This document shows positions 1 to 11,840 of a stretch of 30,000 nt of DNA, piece after piece. This DNA comes from Trachelipus rathkii. Its lineage: Eukaryota > Arthropoda > Malacostraca > Isopoda > Trachelipodidae. The stretch spans positions 1 to 30,000 of the forward strand of contig JABUQX010018384.1 in the NCBI GenBank assembly GCA_015478945.1, written 5' to 3'. Numbering within the stretch: position 1 is the first letter of the stretch; each line of letters opens with the position of its first letter. A program made the translations under genes and the position numbers. The notes below the pieces were generated by a model that had not been told where the DNA came from, searched no databases, and saw nothing but the letters and a program-made list of their open reading frames with translations.

Positions 1-237
1 TCAAACATACAATACAAAAAGAGTTCGTTGGCGAGATGTAGAGCAAACAGTGAGAAGATAAAAGTTCAAAGCACACTTTATAGGGTTGCGACCAATTATC
101 TGAATAAAACCTATGGTCAATTTTAATGTTTATATACAAGAAGGCAATGATGCTCGAGGTATAAATTCTCACAAACCAGCATAAAGAAATATAAATGACA
201 GAGTTAATTCACTATTTCCACTATGCGAACAGTTTTT

Positions 238-604
238 TTAGGGTTCCCGAAGGATTGATTTTCTGATTCCGGGATGAAATGTTAAGAAGCACACAGAGCG
301 AGCAAATTTCATCGACGAGCACATTACAAGAGCACAACAACACACTATACAAGAGATTAACAACAATCACATAATTACCACAAACTATACAACACATATA
401 TATAGGGTAATCAATTTTAACTCTTTTTGAAATTGCGTGTGAATATGGTTGAGGTTGTTGACTTGGAAACTATGCCAAGCCAAGTTTTTGTCACAAATAC
501 ATTTCTATCACAACACCACAACAACTATCTACATCATGACTCCACCATTGTTTGAGCATATCAAACTCGTAAATTTGAACGTTATCATTCTAATTTTCAT
601 GATA
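238..604 (+). repeat. Best-preserved palindrome block, left copy
   Basis: It pairs with 20153-20410 in inverted orientation. In 238-290 and 395-487 the alignment is almost continuous, and the differences I can see are nearly all single-base insertions or deletions, for example an extra C at about 247, a missing T at about 264 and an extra T at about 282. Between about 291 and 394 the left copy has A/C-rich sequence that does not match the shorter right-hand counterpart. The match resumes at 539-557 and 589-604. No coding potential is evident. Confidence 0.85.
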
Positions 605-3005
605 TTCATAATTATTACAAACTTATTTACTATAATTATCAATAAATCATATACATCCAAACACACAGGGAAAATAAATTACTTAAAAATACTATCTATA
701 TACATATATACACATTACACAAAAATTAAATAATTAAAAAACATGAAAAAATTAATATATCACAAGATTGAAATAACTCACAAATCTATATTAGATAACT
801 TATATTTAAATCTGATCTATACTATATGACACTAGTAGAGAATAATTCACCACATACTTATAAAACAAAGTAGATAAAAGTTAATAAAGTAAGAGAATAA
901 TACAACAAATAATTTACTAATTTTACAGAGAATTGAAGAACATATTCAAAGAAATAGAGGAATAAATTATAAGAGACTATATACTAATTATAATTTAATA
1001 TGAAAAAATAAATAATTAAAAAAAAGCTTAGAAAAAATAACACAAATAGAGTATCACAAAATGTAACAAATAAAACAAAATGTAACAAATTAAACAAAGT
1101 GCAATACAGCAACATATTGATATATTGCATTGTAGAGAGTATATACGAAAATAGTTATTTAAACCATAAATTGCCTATATAATATAAAAACTTATCAAAA
1201 AAATAAAATCTCTAAAGTACACAGCACACTATTTCATCTACTATATAATATAATATGTAGATAAAGGAGATAGAAGTGAGTAAAACTTGTATTTAAGGTA
1301 CTTAAAAACTTATTAAAGCATAAAATAACACATAAACATTTAAAAGTATATTAGTGAAGGTTACGAAAAACTTTTATTAAAGAATAATAATATAATGAAT
1401 GTATGGATAAAGGAGAAAGTGGAAATTAATCAGGTTGGTAGCCACTAAAAATCTCAAACTATTAACACCAAGCTATAAATGTAAAATAACAAAAAGAACC
1501 TTCACACATAATATATTTACACACCACAGTAAATAATATCATTCGTCATCGACAATAGTTGAGAATATAATAATACACCATACACTTTAATTGTGTGTAT
1601 GATTACACCAGAATGATCACACAACAATCAAGTATTTTGTGATAGATAGAGTAGCTTATATAAGATAAGTACAGACTCTCTAAACAATTTTTAGAAAAAC
1701 AAACCTTTTTAATAATCGAGAAAGGTTATTTATTCTTGAAAAGAGGTCACTATGCAATTGGCAATTTGATCGGTTATGTATAGGTGTATCAGGTTATGCA
1801 CACATATCTGCTTTTTAGTTTTCTAATAACACCTTTTATATAATAGGCAAAATAAATACTAAAACACATACAAACATACAATGACATACGCAAAAAGAAA
1901 AAGTTTTGGGGAGGGTTCTAACCCCTCAATCACAAACTATATCGTAACCCATACTCCCAGCATCACCTATAAGCCACATCTACAAATTAACATATGACTA
2001 TTACATCCACGCATCACACAAGCCAGACGAACATCAATCACACACAAGTCAGAAAATTAATATATAGTCACTAACGTAACCAAAAATTATTTATCCACTT
2101 ATAATAGACCTTAATAAAAACAAGCATCTAGTCCCGCAAATATCACTATAGCTAAAGTAAGTAATAAACAGAATGTATAATTCAATAATATAAGACAAAG
2201 CGTGAGAAAAGAGGCGAGTCCTTTAATCGATCTTGTCTTGCAGGGCAAATTGAGAAATGACACTGGCACATATATAAAAAACAAATATAAACATATAAGT
2301 TCCTCACGAGCGGTAATCTCTCATGAGAGCCATACTAGCACAAAAACTGAAACACAAAGTCGACAGAGTCACATAAACGTAATCTAACATTAGAATCGAC
2401 ATATCATTTTCCAGTAGTCATTGATTCTTTTCTGAGACTATATTTCAAACTCTGTTACTTTATAAAATATATACGGAACTGATTGATGTACACTTCTTAT
2501 GCAATATATTTGATTAATAAATTTAGGTTGTAGACAACTACTCCATCAAATACTGCGACCTTCAAACGCTTTAACTTAAAAGTACAATAAACATAACAAA
2601 TTATAGAATAAATAAAAAGAGAAAAACCTTTGTTGAAATGAATCTGAAAATAGTTACACAGCTATCAAAATATAATAAGGGATAAACTAACATCACCCTT
2701 TTACGAGATAGACTCCTTAGTTTTAATTTGCCCATTCCACAAGCACACACAATCAAACAAAATCATATTATATCTTATAAAAAGAGATCTTCTAGCGGGT
2801 TTATTCTGACCAACAATCATACACACACATATTGCATGTATATAACACAGAATATCTTACAAAACGTCTTTTAATACACACTTATTCATTTTCTTCTAAT
2901 CATAACATAATAATGAGAGGTTTGTTTTCAAGTACAATTTGTTGACGATTAAGAAAAAGCTATGTCCTTACTATGCTAGCGGAAGGAGCACTGATTGTTT
3001 TCTTA
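605..3005. other. A- and C-rich gene-free stretch
   Basis: This part of the left arm is strikingly rich in A and C on the plus strand and poor in G. It has many short ACAC and AATA words. The only reading frames are short ones without protein character, such as 449-733 and 2202-2387. Its partner at about 18750-20150 is only about 60 percent as long and does not show the same skew. Confidence 0.6.
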
Positions 3006-3009
3006 TATA

Positions 3010-3127
3010 ACCTCAGAGTCATACTAACAACCCCGCGTTCTGTGGATTGATCCCCTGCCTCTGCACGAGCAGTGCAAGACACAATCCCTAAATTATAGTG
3101 TCTTGCATCCACACTCTGAGGTTTTTT
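3010..3127 (+). other. Nested hairpin with T6 end, possible structured RNA or SINE scrap
   Basis: Three perfect stems share one continuous 3' arm: 3010-3019 with 3113-3122 (10 bp), 3041-3047 with 3107-3113 (7 bp, overlapping its neighbours by one base at each end), and 3073-3082 with 3098-3107 (10 bp, 15-base loop). A small side hairpin with an ACGA loop lies at 3061-3072. Six Ts at 3122-3127 would suit RNA polymerase III termination. A box-B-like word (GGATTGATCCC, 3044-3054) allows a tRNA-derived SINE. I do not recognise a known RNA. The segment lies in the noisy arm, and its partner near 18640-18750 does not keep the same stems, so it may be meaningless. Confidence 0.3.
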
Positions 3128-3129
3128 GA

Positions 3130-6100
3130 TAGTAACATCACGGAAGGTATGTTGTCACCCTTAGCGAGAAAACTCACTTCCTTGTTAGTTGTATATATCA
3201 CAAAAAAATAGAAAAAAACAAGAGTAAAATTATATTGTATATATTATAGAGTGCAGAATAGAATGAAACTCTTTAAGAGTGAGTAGCATGCATACACACT
3301 TCTGACAACTATATTGTGGTAGATATAATTCACCCTTCAGAATTATGTCTGAGGAGAATTGGAGAATAGAGTTGATTGAGTAAAAGTTATATATGCATAA
3401 ATATCTTAATGTGTTTTCTGAGAATTTCGAGAAAAGAGCCAACTTGCTGCCCATATGGATCGAGAAAATCTCTGCTGTGAAGCTCATTCTTACAATGTCG
3501 AATGCTTCAATATGTTTGAGAGAGTCTGTGAGTAAATGTTAAGGCGTATTTCGATCTAAGAGCCTCTCCCCTCTCAAAGGTATTTTTCTGCGTAGATGAA
3601 TCCCTATATTCCCGTCAGTCTTACATATCATACCTTCACAAATCGTATGTAACCTATACTGCAGAAAGCGCATATTGCGAGACCTATAAGCACGGTTTTT
3701 GACATGAATGAAAAGTGGTGTCAACACTCAACAACAATTATAATACTTTAGTTAAAATATGTTATTAACTATAAGATCTTAATATATAGTATATATAAAT
3801 AAATACATTTAGATAGAAACACAATGAGGCAAAATTGTAAACTATGATATTATTTACGTATTTTAGATTATTAGCTGTTAGTTGGCGTGAAAATTAAATA
3901 CATTAATTTAACTGATTTTAACTTATGTTTAAATTAGTTAGCAGTTTATATTTCGTGCTTTAAGGTGACTTTATGAGGTTATAGTGTATTACTAGTATGT
4001 ATATCAATTATATATTAATTATTATTTAGTTTCTAAGGTGTAATGCTTAATGTTATAGACTTCAAAACTTATTAACCATACCGTGATTGCACACCATCTC
4101 TATGTTTACCCGTGGAATAGGATTTATGCTCGGATATAGGTTCTTAGTAAACCGTGAGCTAACTAGTATCTATGGTGTTGTGTGTGTGTAACAACTTCTG
4201 TTGCATAAAACACATTTATGTCTGTCTATGTGATGTAAGTTATTAATTATTCCAGGGGGAGTAGAATGGGTTTGTTTACTTACTGTCTTCTTTCTCACAT
4301 TCTTCCACTTACACTACTCGTTCACATACACTGAAATCTTCTCTCCTTCTGTTCTCTCTCAACACTTGCAAAACAATACTCTCGCTCAATCTGCATCGTG
4401 CATCTTGCAAAGATAAACTCGTTTCTTCCTAAACTGGTCTCTCTTCTCACTCACTCTCGCAATATCACATACCTATACTTCTGTATCGAATATTACTCGG
4501 TATTTATTTGATATCAAACGTAAGAAGTTCCAGTCAATTAAATTTAGTCTCATTTTTATTTAAGCCTATAACAATAGTAGCTTACCGCAATCACTTTCAC
4601 TAATCATTCCCCTCATTAATTACTTTTCATATACGAATCTTTTTACTACTGAGATCTAAACATTCTGATTATTAATTGGTTAATATTTTTTACTGTTATT
4701 TAATTTATTTTTTATATTAATTTGTATTCTAGGTCATAGGACTCTTCTATTTTTCTCTCTTTTTATCAGTTTTGAGTTAGTTATTGGAAAAATTATTTCA
4801 ATTAATACTTTTTCTCACTATTGATATTTATTATTACTTATATCATTTTTATTTTTATTTTTATTCACAATATATAATTTTTCTTATAACCTTACTTATT
4901 TTTTTACATTAAGAGAAATAGTGGTAAGACAATTTTATATTGACTTGTTATAATAAACAGCTAAAAGTTTTTTTATAATTAATGATAATTTTTAGTATCT
5001 TTAAATTATGTTCATGTTATTATAGTGTCTTTAATATTTCTCTCTATCTGTGTTAACAAACTTCGTTATACCATATATTATTGAGAGCACAATTTCTTAA
5101 TGCTACAGTTCAACAATTTTGTACAACACATACTACTATTTCTTCTTATGAGAATCATTCAATTCCTTTTATTTATCTATCTCTGTATTATCCTAGAATA
5201 ATAAACACTGATGTGGTTTTTTATTTACAATTAATCTACTCTTGACCCATTTTACTCATATGGTGATCGTATATTATATATATATAAAATATTTTTAATT
5301 ATTTGTTTATTTATTTATATATTTTATATATTAGTATATTTAATTATGCATATTAAATTTTTATTTATTATTATTATTTAAATTATATTATTATATATAA
5401 ATAACTTTATTTATAACATTGGAGGGAGATTCAGAACGATTCTATGAGTATATATTAAGAGTTATTAGAATATTTTTGTATTACTGACATTTTATGATAT
5501 TTTTATATTTTTTTGGAGATTATATTAATCAATATTTTTTTATATATGCATATTTACTTCTATATATATATATATATATTATATATTATATATATATATA
5601 TTATGTTAGTTTATAAATATTTTGTTTTATTTAATTATTTTTTTAATATTATTAATTATTCTTTATCTATTTTTTTTTTTTTTATTTTATATTATCTTAT
5701 TATAAAAAATTTTTATTGATTTTATTACTAAAATCATTTTTGGAACCTTTACTCTTCTATGTTTAATATAACGTAAATAAATATTATTATCGTTATTATT
5801 ATTGTTTGTGTCAGTTGAGTGTTGATGTGTTGGTAGTGTGTGTGTATATGTTATTGTGCTGTGTGTGTGTGTGTATGTATATGTATGTATAATTTTGTTT
5901 TTTGTGTTGTGTCTAGATGATTGAAATGTACGGCCGTTAAGAGATAGTGTGATAAGTTATATGTGTGAACCGTTAGTGTCAAGCTATAAGTTCTCAATAC
6001 TGCTAGATATCTTCCCTTTTAGATTCCCTTTTGTAAAATTAATGTTAAAGAGATTTTATAACTAAATATATTAAATATAAATATAAAGAGAGTTAAATCT

Positions 6101-8610
6101 TCAAGGTTTATGCTGTGTTCTAGGAGAATTTGTAAATCGATAAATCATGATCTAAGATTAAAACACTATTATCCTGGGGTTATATAGATTCAACTTTTAT
6201 ATAAGTATATATATATATATGGGTAACTATTTACATTATTATGACTAGAGAAAGATCAAAATATTCAGAGTAAATATATATGTTTATAAGGATATATATA
6301 TATATATATATATATATTTGTCCGCTACAGGAAATAGGCTTAACCTATATAGTTCATGATTGTATCTATGTATATATTACTTTAATTATAAATATAATTA
6401 AAACTATTTAGAGAGTCTACGTTAGATGATATATATCGGTATGAGTATAATTTGAGACATGGTAGAGTGCAGGTATTAATTATTTTGAGTATAAATGTTA
6501 TCAATGTTAATTGAGTAATAAATATTAATTAAACAGTAATATGTTATATGAAAAAAAGTCGCTGACTATGAGTATGGAATGGATATGCGTCTTTGGTGTA
6601 GTTCGCTGGTGTACGCTTGAGAAAATTTGCATGATTATAAATAAATGTCTCCACCTTCATACGTATGTATGATTGTCAGCATATAAGTAGGTTATATATG
6701 TGCTTGTAAATGTATACGTTTTGTGTGGGCATTTTTATTCATATAGTTCAGATGTATAGATGCTAAGAATAAGACCTAATATAACATAAATGTGGCACAA
6801 ACATGCACTGAATTGCTAACAGTGCAAGAGAGTGAGTGAGTCACATTGTACTACTATTATTCTATTTGAGAGAACACTATTCTGGATGGAGTTCTTTTTT
6901 ACATAATCTTTGTTTACAAGAATGCACACTAGACATGAAATGTGATCTCTGAACTGCGAGAGGAGGATCTATACGTAGTGCAAGAAGATATGGACAAAGC
7001 GGGTGGTGCTCGCGGAAAAATAAGGTTAATAGTGTTTTTGGAGATAGCGAGATTGTACTGCGTGTGGAAGGGAAGAGTAAGTAAAACATGACAAGTTTAT
7101 GTAATAAATTTGTGACTTAATACTTAGGCAAAATAAGAGGCTTGTGCGAGAGGAGTCATACACAGAGAGTGATTGCAGGCAGGATGGGGAGGTTGAGTGA
7201 GAGCTTTTGTAATTATTATGTGAGTATGCCATTATGGGTTGGTTAGAAACATAGAAGCAAGTGATCTGCTTTTGAACACTCAGTATAAGGTAACTAGAGG
7301 ATGATTTGACATTAATGTCACAATAGATCAAGTGAGAGTAGTCTTAATTCACAGGGTGTTTCACAATAGCATGTGAGAGAGTTTAAGCTCTACATATACT
7401 CTGCGATACGAGTGATGAGGGCACTGAGTGCGAGATCTGAGGTTATATATTGATACCTATACTTGCAGTGAGATGTGTAGCGTGCTGAAAGGTATCGCAT
7501 GAAAACAGACAAAGCTGTTTTAAATAAAAATAATTATATGACGAAACCGTGTATTGAGAGATTAATGAAAACTCAATCAAGAGCTCTCCTGAAATGAGCG
7601 AATCAATTAAGATGTATATGATCAGTTCAAGAACACTGATCATGATGGGTGATAGGATGAGATTGAGTGGATTTGGATATTACTGAATTTAACTGCTTAT
7701 GGAATAGTAAAAACATGACTAATATATTAAGTTAAAATAAATTTTTTATAATACACGCAATCAATTTAGATAATTATCATAAGATTATCAATAAGATTCA
7801 ATAGATATATCAATACATACTGGACAGGATGGATGATAGAGTGGGTATGGTGTGGAGTTTATGATATATTATGAGTGATATTTATTACTTAGCTTTTAGT
7901 CGATCGTGAGTGTTATAACACACTATAAGAAAGAAGAGTTGTCTAGAATTTATACCTTTTTACCGAGCTCTTATTTTAACATTGCACCAAGCGATATGAT
8001 AACCCACTGTATTCACTTGATCCCACATACTATATACTCTCAGGTAATTTTAAATCTATATCACACTCACAAAATCTCACAAAAGGAAAATAAAAAACAC
8101 TATAATATAAGTACAACAGAAGAGAGAGTAAGAAACTATGCCCTCAACAATCTAAAAATATGATATATTAAATTATTAGTATCGTTCTTAAATAACCAAG
8201 ATATATTAAATAAATATACAAAAAATCGAGATTATACAGAAATTCATATCTTACATCTACTAAGAGTCAATCCATATTTTTTTCATTTCATTATATAATA
8301 AATATGTAATAATAAAATAAACTTATAAAATAAAAAAAAAAATATGATAAACTAAGTTTATTAATATATGCATTGTTATTACAAACATTAGGAATAAAAA
8401 AATATTATTTAGTTAAACGTTTTATATAAAAAAGAAAGAAGATATGAAAATTATAGAAATGTTAGTCTCATAAATTTATTATTAGAAATAAAGTTATCAT
8501 ATATCTGCATAAAGATTGCAAAATGTACAATTGACGATTAATATACATGCATAGAAACAGAAGCATGAGTTAATGTATTGAAACAGATAATTGATCTTGT
8601 ATTATTAAAT
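3130..8610. other. Gene-free, low-complexity part of left arm
   Basis: No gene seen. About 4250-5800 is very T-rich, with TA tracts at 5273-5290 and 5563-5603 and a TG/TATG tract at 5829-5890. About 5800-7500 is G-rich on the plus strand with GTGAG and GAGAG words. 7900-8160 returns to A/C richness. TA runs occur at 6205-6220 and 6292-6318. Open frames here (3230-3487, 5513-5719, 6877-7331, 7443-7643, 7906-8163) translate to low-complexity peptides without motifs. Confidence 0.6.
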
Positions 8611-8614
8611 AATT

Positions 8615-9005
8615 TCTAACTCGGCAACGCACCGGCTCCAGCACTCCGGTGCCTGTACCGATTCTGAATCCTTCCTCATTCTTCTTCCTTCCTCCTTTCC
8701 CTGCCCTCCTTCTTCCTTTCTTTCTTATCCTCTGTTTGCATTCCATGCATTTCTTCTTCTTCCTTTTTCAAGGAAGGGACCCTCGTCCGGCCAGGGTCCC
8801 TGACCCGAAACCGAACAACTCCGATACTCCGTCTCCGATCCGACCTTACCTGATAACCCTATACCGGACGCGATTACCGACTTCCACGTATCTCTCACCA
8901 GCTCTTTCATCTCGAAGTTTACAAGTCTTCATAACGAATACATTTTATAATTTTATTGTGAGGCAGCGATCCCCCATTCCAGGGAGGATGCAGAGGACGT
9001 AATCT
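8615..9005. other. GC-richer island, left palindrome partner
   Basis: This island stands out from the AT-rich flanks. It holds a pyrimidine-rich run (about 8665-8770) and two perfect hairpins: 8629-8635 with 8646-8652, and 8775-8783 with 8793-8801. Overlapping open frames on both strands (8649-9002 plus, 8725-8910 minus) have no recognised domain. Part of it, 8771-8957, matches 15669-15895 in inverted orientation, so it is one half of the palindrome and not an independent gene copy. Confidence 0.55.
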
Positions 9006-11785
9006 CGAGGTACTTCCGTACGAGGTATTGGCGTCATTACATATATATACTCACATAATCTATAAATTTTCCACACTTCGTTATTAACGATAAGAGTCAC
9101 TAATCATGGACTATTACAGTGAACGAAATTTGACCATTGAGGCTGAGTTAAGGGTATCTAAAACCCTAGGGGTTAGACCTATCACGGTCACTAAAATAAT
9201 CTCACGCCTGTGACTCACACCTTGATCTACTGATATTGAGAATAATCTGTATATAGCCTTATAATCTTTACTCACCCAACACAAATCAATCAACACAATT
9301 GAGTAGCGAATTATATTTACACATTCGCTCACGGGGCGGACCACACCCTATCTTAAGTATACAGTCCTACAGACTTATGTAAAAATATATTACTACGTTA
9401 AGGTAGATTATGCCGTCTGTTTAATATAAATAGATTAATATTCCAGTTTTCAGATCCGAGATATAAGCTTCACTTAATATTATTCTTTCCACTATACGAT
9501 TAAAATAGGCTGGTTCTACGGGTCAAAACTTAAAGAATAAGCTACAGGGAATTCATGCCGATAGTGGTCATAATTATATATGTATAAGATTATTTTCTTT
9601 CGAGTATCATATGTTGTCTGTGTTATAAAACGAACGCAGAAGGCGACGTTTGTAGAGAAGAAGAAAATATTTAAATAGAACGAGATTACATAGGGATAAT
9701 GATATTGCCACAACGATTAAATCACACTAGCGTATATATAGACTGAGAGATCGATCACTATAAAAATATGTGCATGGTATATGTGATTTCGATTTATTAA
9801 CTAGGTAACATATTCTAGAATTTCTAATAAGAGAGCAATATTTTTTAAGTGCGGGCTACCGCTTCCTACTAACTATCCGATGGAGCTTTAAACTTCGAAG
9901 TACAAAGTTAGACACTGTAGGGATTACAAAATATCAGTAACTTGGCCATTCTCTGGCCAGGGATCAGTCCTACTTATACCTAGGACCTTCAAGAGATATA
10001 TCCACGAGATCTTTACCGACTCCCACATCGTCGAACTCCTCATGTAGATCATCGAACGTATCCTTATATACTGATCACAATCTAGTGAATGAGGGAAATT
10101 TTCCAAAGTCAGCTGCACGATCTGGTGAACTGCAGAGAATATCAACCAAACCTTCCGAAATGTTTAGTGTACTTTTCAATATCGATATTCTCTCTCTCAC
10201 GTGACAGGTGCTGTCACAATGGGTAAAACATCACAAACCTCTAGGAAGTTGAGAGGCACTCCTTCTTTGACTCTGTATATTAGACACACAAGGAGGCAGT
10301 TTAAAAAACAGAGTAGACTAAAAATGCTAGCTCGATAACATCTATATTAAAAAGGTACAAATTTATATTATTGCACAGATAGAAGAATGATAATTAGCGC
10401 GTCAAATCTGTCGATATACCGTATACTTTATTTTCTGCGTGCGTACGCACGAGCTTGACGTTTTTCCCGCATAGAGCTTCCAGTTTATATTCTGACTTTC
10501 CGTTGGCTCTCTGCGCGTAATATATTAACAGCTACAACAGCGAGAGAGAGATATATATAAAGAGGCACTCTACAAGATAGACAAGCCATACATGCCTAGC
10601 GTAGCTTGCTACACACTCCTTAAGCTAACTAATATTGTATGTATATAGAGGTGCCTTAATTACTTAGGGTAGTAATAATGTATGATTATCAGAATTCACG
10701 TCGTAAATAATTGAACTATGAGTGAGTTGTTTTTAAAAATAACAAACTTATTAATGACAATGGTTATTATCAATTAGTATATAATAATATAGATATATTA
10801 TATTTTTTGTAGTATTTAAATGACTGAAATTGTGAGAAATATTTTAAATTCAAAGATATACTCCCATTAGTGTGTCTAATGTATTTTAAATTACAGTAAT
10901 AATTAATATATATACTTTATATTACATAAATTGACGGAATGACTGTGGATGCCATCTGATGAGTGCAATAGGTAAAATATATGATCTATAACGAAGTCAC
11001 ATATCCCATACACGTATATATATCTATGTTTATGAAGTATAGTAAAATTAAAGTAGTTATTCATGTTAGAACCCTAGATATACCAATCTGGTTTTAATAT
11101 CACGATTAACCTACTAATTCCATATATATATATCATTATATAAATATTGACTCATTTCTCATATTCTCACAAGGTGAAAGTGGAGTATCCACCTAATATA
11201 CAGGAATATATCTATATAAGATTTGGAATAGATCAAGTCACTCAAAATCACTCGAAGACTACAGCTGTTAGAGCGAGCGTAGAGAGTGATTATGCGCGCC
11301 CCGTGAGTGGTGGTCGTGAAACTCGTTAAACACTATAGTATTGATTATATATAATCCTTGTATAATATTGCATCAATTCATAACCGTATAACCTTAATAA
11401 TATGAATAATATGTCACAAATTTTATAAAACATACATATTATTTGTTACGATATAAGTGAGATCTTTGGTTTTAAAAATCTATTAAAATTACTTATATTA
11501 ATGTATAGTATTATTTAATGTTTAGTTTACCTTACATTTTATGACTTATTTATATTTAACTTTTTACCCTTTCATTCAGCATATTTATATTTTATTATAT
11601 ATAATCATATTTATATGTTTAAAATTTTATTAATATTAGGTAATAGTACCTTCATAGAAAAATGGGAAGTAATAGTATTTTCTTTACACGAAACTTTTTT
11701 CGTTCTTATACGTCTAATTATTTAAGAGATGTTCTAATTTTCGTGTATACATTCGTGGGAGACTTCTGCGCATTTAGTATAATTA
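9006..11785. other. Gene-free part of left arm
   Basis: No gene seen. Small exact palindromes occur: CGTGCGTACGCACG at 10438-10451, and a 7-bp stem at 10201-10207 with 10211-10217 (3-base loop). Short open frames on either strand (9114-9344, 9516-9713, 9924-10145, 11147-11329) lack motifs. Confidence 0.55.
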
Positions 11786-11840
11786 TGATATATATATTAT
11801 ATAATATATATATAATATATATTATATATATATATAATAT
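11786..11840. repeat. (TA)n tract, inner left arm
   Basis: Imperfect TA dinucleotide tract. Its inverted partner is the tract at 13448-13508: flanks on both sides show matching words in inverted order, for example 11985-11996 with 13324-13335. Confidence 0.8.

Noticed and set aside
2228..2240. Exact 13-base inverted match with about 19270-19283
   Set aside because: It fits the palindrome trend roughly, but another weak match (about 2526 with 19735) contradicts its order. Too short to use as an anchor.
3010..3122. 5S rRNA, U-type snRNA or tRNA gene
   Set aside because: The size and outer stem suggested a 5S-like gene, but the sequence does not match conserved 5S, spliceosomal or tRNA elements that I know.
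8725..10145. A possible protein family sharing PWPE/PWPD words at 8.8, 9.95 and 15.88 kb
   Set aside because: The 8.8 and 15.88 kb copies are explained by the palindrome. The 9.95 kb similarity is a few residues only, and all frames are broken or short.
11786..11840. TA tract considered as the palindrome apex
   Set aside because: Flanking matches show it is mirrored by 13448-13508, and the innermost anchor places the apex near 12.65 kb.
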